A DNA stretch of 64,000 bases from Rugosimonospora africana (GTDB lineage: Bacteria; Actinomycetota; Actinomycetes; Mycobacteriales; Micromonosporaceae). The position numbers and the translations under genes were made by a program. The DNA is taken from assembly GCF_016862975.1 (NCBI RefSeq), contig NZ_BONZ01000009.1:62001-126000 (forward strand), written 5' to 3'. Shown here piece after piece: positions 57,554 through 64,000 of this stretch. Each line of letters begins with the position of its first letter. The stretch's first letter is position 1. The notes under the pieces were generated by a model. The model was given only the letters and a program-made list of their open reading frames with translations. It made no database searches and had not been told where the DNA came from.

Positions 57554-57560
57554 GTGACAC

Positions 57561-58382
57561 ATGCGCAATTCGAACGGATCCGGCCAGCCCAACGAGCAAC
57601 GGGAAGGTCCGGTAACCCTGCGACACAAGGCAATTCGCCACACCACCGCCGATCAACGCCTGCTCGACTCGCGGCTGCGCGCCGATTGGAAGACTAAGGA
57701 CGCCTGGCGAGCGCTGCGGATCCTGTCGGAGTTCGTGGAGGGCTTCGACACGATGGCTGATCTGCCGCCCGCGGTGAGCGTGTTCGGCTCGGCGCGCAGC
57801 AAGCCGGGCAGCCCCGAGTGCGTGATGGCCGAGGAGTTGGGTGCGGCTCTCGCCCGGTCCGGGTACGCGGTGATCACCGGCGGCGGCCCGGGCGTCATGG
57901 AGGCAGCCAACAAGGGCGCGAGCGAGGCCGGTGGCCTGTCCATCGGGCTCGGCATCGAGTTGCCCTTCGAGCAGGGGCTCAACGAGTTCATCGACATCGG
58001 CATCGACTTCCGGTACTTCTTCGCGCGCAAGACCATGTTCGTCAAGTACGCGCAGGCGTTCGCGGTGCTTCCCGGTGGGTTCGGCACGATGGACGAACTG
58101 TTCGAGGCGCTGACGCTCGTGCAGACCCGGAAGGTCACCCGGTTCCCGGTCGTGCTGATGGGCCGCGACTACTGGCGGGGCCTGCTCGACTGGATGGAGA
58201 AGACCATGGCCGGGGGCGGGAAGATTAGCCCGCTGGACCTGGACCTGATCTGCCTGACCGACGACGTGTCGGAGGCGGTGCGGCACATCATTGAGGCGGA
58301 TGCCGCGATCGTCGCCGAACAGGAGGCGGCCGAGCGGGCCGCCGCCGAGCGGCTGGCCAAAGACGCCGGTACGGGAGACTGA
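57561..58382 (+). CDS. LOG-family (TIGR00730) Rossmann-fold protein, cytokinin riboside 5'-monophosphate phosphoribohydrolase-like
   Basis: A 273-residue protein. The nucleotide-binding pattern is VSVFGSARSKPGS, VITGGGPGVMEAANKGA and the catalytic PGGFGTMDELFEALT (about residues 172-186), with the upstream FARKTMFVKYAQAFAVL stretch. LOG enzymes release a base from nucleoside monophosphates and can make active cytokinins; in bacteria the physiological role is mostly unknown (M. tuberculosis Rv1205 belongs here). The first 30 residues are polar and variable. The C-terminal AEQEAAERAAAERLAKD is a helical tail. Placed downstream of dapE as in M. tuberculosis. Confidence 0.9.
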   Translation: MRNSNGSGQPNEQREGPVTLRHKAIRHTTADQRLLDSRLRADWKTKDAWRALRILSEFVEGFDTMADLPPAVSVFGSARSKPGSPECVMAEELGAALARSGYAVITGGGPGVMEAANKGASEAGGLSIGLGIELPFEQGLNEFIDIGIDFRYFFARKTMFVKYAQAFAVLPGGFGTMDELFEALTLVQTRKVTRFPVVLMGRDYWRGLLDWMEKTMAGGGKISPLDLDLICLTDDVSEAVRHIIEADAAIVAEQEAAERAAAERLAKDAGTGD

Positions 58383-58542
58383 TGGGCAACTGTTTGCGAC
58401 CGGTCCGGCTCGTCGCGTCTCCTGCCGCGCGGCGACCCGGACCAGTCGTCGGGCATAACGGTCGGCACCGGGCATTACGGAGACGCCACGCCGCGGACAC
58501 GCCGTACCGGAGGATGTCGGCCCTGCGTGTTTCGATGTCGGC
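58383..58542. other. Intergenic region before adnA
   Basis: No gene seen. At the right end TTCGAT (58531-58536) lies 6 bases before the GTG start of adnA, which fits the leaderless pattern. Confidence 0.35.
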
Positions 58543-61500
58543 GTGAGTTACCGGCTGTTGCGTCCGGCGCGTGTGACCCGCGACGGGGTTGCGCTCGACC
58601 AGCGGCAACGGCAGGTGGTCGAGCACCGGGCCGGTGCGTTGCTGGTGGTCGGGGGCCCGGGCACCGGCAAGACGACGACCCTGGTCGAGGCGGTCGCGGC
58701 ACGGGTTGCCGAGGGCGTACCGCCGGATCACATCCTGGTGCTGACGTTCGGTCGTCGTTCGGCGGCCCGGTTGCGGGAGCGGATCGAGGCGCGGGTCGGC
58801 GTGGTCGGGCGGGCCACCGCCGAGCCGCTGGTGCGCACGTTCCACGCGTACGCGTTCGGGTTGCTGCGAGCGGCCGCCGCCGATCGGGGTGAACCGGCGC
58901 CCCGGCTGCTCACCGGCCCCGAGCAGGATCTGATCATCCGGGAGATGCTGGCCGGCCGCTCCGACGGCTGGCCGGCCGAGCTGCGCCCCGCGCTGCGCAC
59001 CCGGGCCTTCGCCGCGCAACTGCGCGACCTGCTGCTGCGCAGCGCGGAGCGGGGCATCGGCCCGGTGGAGCTGGCCGCTCTCGGCACGCGGCACCATCGT
59101 CCCGACTGGGTGTCCGCGGCCGCGTTCCTGCGGGAATATGAGCAGGTCCTGGCGCTGCGCGACGCGACCGGCCGGGCCGGCGTGGCGTACGACAACGCGG
59201 AGCTGGTGCGGGCCGCCGCCGCGCTGCTGGAGCAGGACCCCGACCTGCTGGAGGCGGAGCGCCGCCGGCTGTCCTTCGTGTACGTCGACGAGCTGGCCGA
59301 CACCGACCCGGCGCAGCTCGACCTGCTGAGGCTGGTCGCCGGGGAGGGTGCGCACCTGGTGGCGTTCGCCGACCCGGATTCCTCGACGTACGCATTCCGA
59401 GGCGCCGACCCCGGCGGCGTCCGCGACTTCCCGGAGCGGTTCGGCGCGGCGAGCCTGCTGCTGTCCCGTTCGTACCGGGCGGCCCCGGAGGTGCTGGCGG
59501 TCGGCGTCCGCATCGCCACCCGGCTGCGCGGCCCGGCCCGGCACCGCCTGATGACGGCCGCCGACCGGGCCGGCTCTGAGTCGGGCGCGAGTCTTGAATC
59601 GGGCGGTGGCTCTGAATCGGGCAGCGCCCTTGTATCGGGCGGCGGCCTTGTATCGGGCGGCGGCCTTGTATCGGGCGGCGGCCGTGTATCGGGCGGCGGC
59701 CGGGGGGAGTTCCGGGCCGGAGCCGAGGTGCACACGTTCCGGTCCGCGGCCAGCGAGGCGGCCTACGTCGCGCACCGGCTGCGCGAGGCCCACCTGCTCG
59801 ATGGCATCCCGTGGGACCGGATGGCCGTAGTGGTCCGCTCGACCACGCTCGCGCTGCCCACCCTGCAACGCGCCCTCCAGCAGGCCGGCGTGCCGGTCAC
59901 CACGCACGCCGAAGACCTGCCGCTGCGTTTCCAGCCGGCGCTCGCCCCGTTGCTGCTGGCGCTGCGCTGCGCGGTGGAGCCGGAGCACCTGGACGAGGAG
60001 ACCGCGGTCGCTCTGCTGCACTCGCCGCTGGGTGGAGCCGATCCGCTCGCCGAGCGACGGCTCCGGCAGGGCTTGCGGGCGCTGGCCATGGCGGCGGGCG
60101 ACGTGCGGCCGTCCGGCGTCCTGCTGGTGGAGGCGCTGCGCGATCCGGCTGAGCTGGCCGCCGTCGAGCGGCGGTGGGCCGCCCCGGCCCGCGCGGTGGC
60201 CCGGCTGCTGGCGACGGTGCGGGAGGCCGCAGCCCGGCCCGGGACCAGCGCGGAGGACGTGCTCTGGGCCCTGTGGCAGGGCAGCGGCCTCGCCGAGCGG
60301 TGGGCGATGGCCAGCATGCGAGGCGGGCACCGGGGCGAGGCGGCAGACCGCGACCTTGACTCGATCATGGTGCTCTTCGACGCGGTGGCGCGCTTCGCCG
60401 ACCGGTTGCCCGGTGCGCGCATCGAGGTGTTCCTCGACCACGTACTCGGTCAGGAGCTGCCGGCCGACACCATCGCCCGCACCGCCGACCGTGGCGCCGC
60501 GGTACGCGTACTGACCGCCCACGCCGCCAAGGGGCTGGAGTGGGACGTGGTGATCGTGCCGGGCGTCCAGGAGGGCATCTGGCCGGACCTCAGGCTGCGC
60601 GGCAGCGTCCTGGGCTCGGAGCAGCTGGTCGACGCGCTGGCCGGGCGGGAGCTGACCGCGGTCGGTCGCACGTCGGCCCTGCTGGACGAGGAGCGGCGGC
60701 TGTTCTATGTGGCCGCCACCAGGGCCCGGCGCCGCCTGGTGGTCAGCGCCGTGGCCTCCGGCGACGGAGAGGAGCAACCGTCCCGATTCCTGGCGGAGCT
60801 GGGCCGCGCGGCGTCTGGCCCGGCGGGCCGGAATGGCGGTGGTCCGGACAGCGGCGGTCCCGATAGCGGCGGTCCAGCTGGCGGTGGTCCCGATAGCGGC
60901 GGTCCAGCTGGCGGTGGTCCGGATGGCGGCGATCGAGACGGCGGCGATCCGGATGGCGGCGATCCGGATGGCGGCGATCCGGATGGCGGCGATCCGGATG
61001 GCGGCGGGCACGAGGACCCGGAGGGGCCTCGGCCGCTGGAACTCGTCGACATATCCGATGCGTCGGAATCGGGGTCCGAGACCGGGCCGGAGTCCGGCGG
61101 ACCCGAGACCGGGCCGCAGTCCGGCGGGGCGGACTCCGACGACGACGCCGACACGCCCGCCGCGACCCGGCTGCCCCGGGCGCTGACCCTTCCCGCGCTC
61201 GTCGCCGAACTGCGCTCGGCGCTGATCGACCCGGCCACGGCGGCCGGCCGTCGCGACGCCGCGGCGACCGCGCTGGCCCGGCTCGCGGCAGCGGGCGTTC
61301 CCGGCGCGGATCCCTCCGACTGGTGGGGACTGCCCCCGCTGTCCGACGACAGGCCGGTGACCGGCCCCGATGAGCCCGTCACGGTGACTCCGTCCACCGT
61401 GGAGAGCGTGCAGCGGTGCAGCCTGCGCTGGCTGCTGGAGCGGCACGGCGGCTCCAGCCGGCCGAGCCCCGAGCAGGGCGTGGGCAATCTGGTGCACGCC

Positions 61501-62139
61501 GCCGCCATGCTGGCCTCCGACGCCAGCGTCGACCGGGCCACCCTGATCGACTACGTCGCCGGCAGGTTCGATGAGATCGAACTGTCGGCGCGCTGGCTGG
61601 CCGGGCGCGAGCGGGAACGCGCCGAGCAGATGATCGACAAGCTGATCGGCTGGCTGGTCGCCAACCCGCGCCGGCTGGTCGCCATCGAGCAGGACTTCCT
61701 GGTCCAGCTCGACGACGTGGTACGGATCAAGGGGCGGGTCGACCGGCTGGAGGTCGACGACCAGGGGCGCCTGGTGGTGATCGACCTCAAGACCGGCAAG
61801 AGCACCTCGGTGACCGAGGCGGACCTGCCCACGCAGCCCCAGCTGGGCGCCTACCAGGCGGCGGTGGAGGCGGGCGCGTTCTCCGACGCGGGGGACGAGT
61901 CGGGTGGAGCGGCGCTGGTCCAACTCGGCAGCCACGCCGGCGTCAAGGAGCAGGACCAGCCGCCGTTGGCCGAGTCGCCGGAGCCGGCCTGGGCGGCCAG
62001 CATGGTCCGGCGGACCGCGGCCACCATGGCGGCGTCGACGTTCCAGGCGGTGGTCAATTCGAAGTGCCGTAGCTGCCCGGTGCGCACGTCCTGCCCGGTG
62101 TCCGGCAAGGGCCGGCAGGTGACCGGGGACGAGCCGTGA
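58543..62139 (+). CDS. adnA: AdnA-like helicase-nuclease subunit of the double-strand-break resection complex
   Basis: A 1198-residue protein, longer than the usual 1050. N-terminal UvrD-type motor with Walker A GGPGTGKTTTLVEA (about residues 37-50). Motif II is degenerate, reading YVDELADTD. A C-terminal RecB-like nuclease domain has GRVDRLEVDDQGRLVVIDLK (about 1064-1083), and four cysteines for an iron-sulphur cluster: RCSLRW (about 960) and CRSCPVRTSCP (about 1175-1185). With AdnB it forms the actinobacterial counterpart of RecBCD. The extra length comes from two Gly-rich repeat insertions (about residues 350-386 and 765-824). The GTG at 58543 is chosen. It overlaps adnB by a few bases. 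Confidence 0.9.
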   Translation: MSYRLLRPARVTRDGVALDQRQRQVVEHRAGALLVVGGPGTGKTTTLVEAVAARVAEGVPPDHILVLTFGRRSAARLRERIEARVGVVGRATAEPLVRTFHAYAFGLLRAAAADRGEPAPRLLTGPEQDLIIREMLAGRSDGWPAELRPALRTRAFAAQLRDLLLRSAERGIGPVELAALGTRHHRPDWVSAAAFLREYEQVLALRDATGRAGVAYDNAELVRAAAALLEQDPDLLEAERRRLSFVYVDELADTDPAQLDLLRLVAGEGAHLVAFADPDSSTYAFRGADPGGVRDFPERFGAASLLLSRSYRAAPEVLAVGVRIATRLRGPARHRLMTAADRAGSESGASLESGGGSESGSALVSGGGLVSGGGLVSGGGRVSGGGRGEFRAGAEVHTFRSAASEAAYVAHRLREAHLLDGIPWDRMAVVVRSTTLALPTLQRALQQAGVPVTTHAEDLPLRFQPALAPLLLALRCAVEPEHLDEETAVALLHSPLGGADPLAERRLRQGLRALAMAAGDVRPSGVLLVEALRDPAELAAVERRWAAPARAVARLLATVREAAARPGTSAEDVLWALWQGSGLAERWAMASMRGGHRGEAADRDLDSIMVLFDAVARFADRLPGARIEVFLDHVLGQELPADTIARTADRGAAVRVLTAHAAKGLEWDVVIVPGVQEGIWPDLRLRGSVLGSEQLVDALAGRELTAVGRTSALLDEERRLFYVAATRARRRLVVSAVASGDGEEQPSRFLAELGRAASGPAGRNGGGPDSGGPDSGGPAGGGPDSGGPAGGGPDGGDRDGGDPDGGDPDGGDPDGGDPDGGGHEDPEGPRPLELVDISDASESGSETGPESGGPETGPQSGGADSDDDADTPAATRLPRALTLPALVAELRSALIDPATAAGRRDAAATALARLAAAGVPGADPSDWWGLPPLSDDRPVTGPDEPVTVTPSTVESVQRCSLRWLLERHGGSSRPSPEQGVGNLVHAAAMLASDASVDRATLIDYVAGRFDEIELSARWLAGRERERAEQMIDKLIGWLVANPRRLVAIEQDFLVQLDDVVRIKGRVDRLEVDDQGRLVVIDLKTGKSTSVTEADLPTQPQLGAYQAAVEAGAFSDAGDESGGAALVQLGSHAGVKEQDQPPLAESPEPAWAASMVRRTAATMAASTFQAVVNSKCRSCPVRTSCPVSGKGRQVTGDEP
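59593..59700 (+). repeat. In-frame minisatellite in adnA, six 18-base units
   Basis: Four near-identical units of CTTGTATCGGGCGGCGGC (59629-59700, the last starting CGTG) after two diverged ones (59593-59628). They encode LVSGGG-type repeats. The array keeps the frame. Confidence 0.85.
60837..61012 (+). repeat. In-frame minisatellite in adnA, 12-base and 15-base units
   Basis: A long array of GGCGGTCCCGATAGC-type and then GGCGATCCGGAT units. It encodes Gly/Pro/Asp-rich repeats, and the late part repeats DGGDP five times. The reading frame is kept. Confidence 0.85.
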
Positions 62140-64000
62140 TGGCCGGCGGGCGGCCGGGCGCGGACACCGGCGGGTACCGGCGGCTGGCCGGCCGGGCGGT
62201 CAGCGCGTCGGCCGGGCCGAGGTACACCCCGGTCGAGCTGTCCCGGCTGCTCGGCCTGCGCCACCCGCCCACTCCGGAGCAGGTGGCGATCATCTCGGCG
62301 CCGCTCACCCCGCTGCTCGTGGTGGCCGGTGCCGGATCGGGCAAGACCGAGACCATGGCGGCCCGCGTGGTGTGGTTGGTCGCCAACGGGTACGTGCGGC
62401 CGGAGCAGATCCTCGGGCTCACCTTCACCCGGAAGGCGGCCGGGGAGCTGGCCCACCGGGTACGGGCCCGGCTGTCCCAACTCGTCCGGCGGCTGGGCCG
62501 GGACGACCTGATCACCGGCGAGCCGGCGGTCGCCACGTACCACTCGTACGCCGCCCGGATCGTCACCGAGCACGGGCTGCGGGCCGGCTTCGAACCCACC
62601 AACCGGCTGCTCACCGAGGCCAGTTGCTGGCAGCTCGCCGACGCCGTGGTGCGCGCGTACGACGGCGACATGTCCGAGGTGGCCGCCGCACCCAGTACGG
62701 TCACCGACGCCGTCCTGCACCTCGCCGGGGATCTCGCCGAGCACCTGGTGCGCCCGGATCAGCTGGCCGGCTGGACCGGCCGGTTTCACGCCGAGGTCAA
62801 TGCCGCGCCCGGCCGGGTGTACCGGGACGTCAGCGAGGCGCTCAAGCGCCAGCGCGCCCGGCTGCAACTGCTGCCCTTGGTCCGGGCGTACACCGAACGC
62901 AAGCGCGCGCTGGAGGCGATGGACTTCGGCGACCAGCTGGCCCGCGCCGCCCTGGTCGCGAGGGACCACCCGGAGGTCGGCGCGATCGAGCGCGACCGGT
63001 ACCGGGTGGTGCTGCTCGACGAGTACCAGGACACCAGCCACGCCCAGGTCGTGCTGCTCCGCGCGCTGTACGGCGACGGCCACCCGGTGACCGCGGTCGG
63101 CGACCCTTGCCAGTCCATCTACGGCTGGCGCGGCGCCAGCGCCGGCACGCTCGACCGTTTCCGGAGCGAGTTTCCGCACGTCAGCGGCGAACCGGCGGCC
63201 CGGTTGCAGCTGTCCACCAGCTGGCGCAACCGTCCGGAGATCCTCCGGGTGGCCAACGCCCTGTCCGAGCCGCTGCGGGCGTTCGGGCACCAGGTGGCCC
63301 GGCTGTCCGCCGCACCGTCGGTGGCGAGCAGCGCCGGCGTGGCGACCGTACGCTGCGCCCTGCTGCCCACGTACGCGGACGAAGCGGAGTGGATCGCCGA
63401 TCGCATCGTCGCCGCGTGGCATCACGCCGCCGGTTCGGCGGCCGACCCGGCCGAGATTCCGGTCGAGCGCAGGCCGACGTCGGCGGTACTGATCCGGGTC
63501 CGGGCGCAGATCCCGGCGATCGAGGCCGCGCTGCGCGCCCGCGGGCTGCCGGTGGACGTGGTGGGGCTCGGCGGCCTGCTCGACACGCCCGAGGTCCGCG
63601 ACGTGGTGAGCACGCTGCGGATACTCGCCGATCCGGCGGAGGGCGCCGCCCTGCTGCGGCTGCTCACCGGGCCCCGGTGGCGGATCGGCGCCCGCGACCT
63701 GGTCGGGCTGTACCAGCGGGCCAGGATCCAGGCCGCCGGCCTGGATCGCCGGCCCGGACGGGACGCCGAGGAGCTGGTCACCGACCGGCTCGACGAGGCG
63801 ACCCTGGCCGAGGCGCTGGACGACCTCGGCGACCCGGCCCGGTACTCGGCGGAGGGGCACCGCCGGTTCGCCGCCCTGGCCGCCGAGCTGCGGGCGCTGC
63901 GCCGCCGGCTGGACCAGCCGCTTCCGGACCTGATCGCGGACATCGAGCGGACCATCGGGCTGGACGTCGAGGTGGCCACCCGGCCGGGCGACGCCGGGCT
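62139..64000 (+). CDS. adnB: AdnB-like helicase-nuclease subunit, 5' part
   Basis: At least 620 residues of a UvrD/Rep-type helicase cut off by the window end; AdnB is about 1100 residues. Motif I is VVAGAGSGKTETMAAR (about residues 62-77), followed by ILGLTFTRKAAGELAHRVR, motif II LLDEYQDTS (about 293-301), motif III GDPCQSIYGWRGAS and STSWRNRPEIL. These catalytic motor residues are complete, in contrast to adnA's degenerate motif II, which fits AdnB as the lead motor. The start is the ATG at 62139 (or the GTG at 62136), sharing bases with the adnA stop, so translation is coupled. Confidence 0.92.
   Translation, partial: MAGGRPGADTGGYRRLAGRAVSASAGPRYTPVELSRLLGLRHPPTPEQVAIISAPLTPLLVVAGAGSGKTETMAARVVWLVANGYVRPEQILGLTFTRKAAGELAHRVRARLSQLVRRLGRDDLITGEPAVATYHSYAARIVTEHGLRAGFEPTNRLLTEASCWQLADAVVRAYDGDMSEVAAAPSTVTDAVLHLAGDLAEHLVRPDQLAGWTGRFHAEVNAAPGRVYRDVSEALKRQRARLQLLPLVRAYTERKRALEAMDFGDQLARAALVARDHPEVGAIERDRYRVVLLDEYQDTSHAQVVLLRALYGDGHPVTAVGDPCQSIYGWRGASAGTLDRFRSEFPHVSGEPAARLQLSTSWRNRPEILRVANALSEPLRAFGHQVARLSAAPSVASSAGVATVRCALLPTYADEAEWIADRIVAAWHHAAGSAADPAEIPVERRPTSAVLIRVRAQIPAIEAALRARGLPVDVVGLGGLLDTPEVRDVVSTLRILADPAEGAALLRLLTGPRWRIGARDLVGLYQRARIQAAGLDRRPGRDAEELVTDRLDEATLAEALDDLGDPARYSAEGHRRFAALAAELRALRRRLDQPLPDLIADIERTIGLDVEVATRPGDAG

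Noticed and set aside
58288-61935. Open frame of about 1200 codons antisense to adnA
   Set aside because: It follows from the GC-rich third positions and in-frame repeats of adnA; no recognisable domain, and the plus strand has clear helicase and nuclease motifs.
1-64000. tRNA or rRNA genes
   Set aside because: Intergenic regions were read for the TTCRANY loop and cloverleaf arms and nothing convincing was seen; a tRNA search program would be decisive.

Overview
The window is high-GC DNA with dense gene packing, many GTG/TTG starts, a mycothiol gene (mshB), an AdnAB helicase-nuclease and an actinobacterial short-chain Z-prenyl synthase. It is therefore chromosomal DNA of an actinobacterium. 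The family Micromonosporaceae is my inference from style only. I see no tRNA, rRNA, insertion sequence, prophage or CRISPR array.

Layout. 1-1.75 kb: end of pckG and a uppS-like gene. 1.85-3.8 kb: an island of small accessory genes (2-TM protein, XRE regulator, two small unknowns). 4.1-5.6 kb: phoH2, preceded by a 46-codon ORF that overlaps its start (possible PhoAT antitoxin). 5.8-13.9 kb: lytic transglycosylase with a CRP-type site, rhomboid protease, ferredoxin-NADP reductase, a TetR/SDR divergent pair with a doubled operator, sugar kinase, DMT transporter, glpX and its usual DUF4245 partner. 14-19.8 kb: lipoprotein, xseBA, ispH, rmuC, Gly-rich protein. 19.9-24.1 kb: heterodimeric ABC exporter plus DUF1349. 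24.3-28.4 kb: methyltransferase, Ada-AlkA fusion, esterase, HIT protein. 28.4-33.1 kb: a mannoside-utilisation cluster (ROK kinase, LacI regulator, beta-mannosidase) sharing an operator. 33.2-39.9 kb: NRAMP-like and KimA-like transporters, ychF with an orphan higA, a degenerate pterin-dehydratase-like protein, a Nudix hydrolase and DUF1990. 40.0-43.5 kb: sdhCAB. 43.9-49.4 kb: tldD/tldE, pterin carbinolamine dehydratase and a prolyl oligopeptidase. 49.5-58.4 kb: mshB, DUF6113, GNAT, fdxA, dapC, SIMPL, dapD, dapE and a LOG-family protein. 58.5-64 kb: adnA and the 5' part of adnB.

The order uppS-phoH2-glpX/DUF4245-xseBA-ispH-ychF, and later mshB-fdx-dapC-dapD/dapE-LOG, follows the order of the homologues in Mycobacterium tuberculosis (Rv1086...Rv1112 and Rv1170...Rv1205, from memory). 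The window is thus an ancient conserved backbone with insertions between these anchors. Lysine/DAP synthesis (dapC, dapD, dapE), redox homeostasis (mshB, FNR, fdxA) and DNA repair (xseAB, rmuC, alkA, adnAB) are the main functional themes.

The most unusual signals are non-coding. Short tandem repeats start exactly at stop codons: one 57-58 bp family at three loci, and two unrelated repeats at two more. Many genes have a TANNNT box 6-8 nt before the start codon and no ribosome binding site, which suggests leaderless mRNAs. An over-represented TCCACNGTGGA palindrome and a codon-context habit (Val GTA mostly before C, giving GTAC) are also visible. These are read by eye and need counting.
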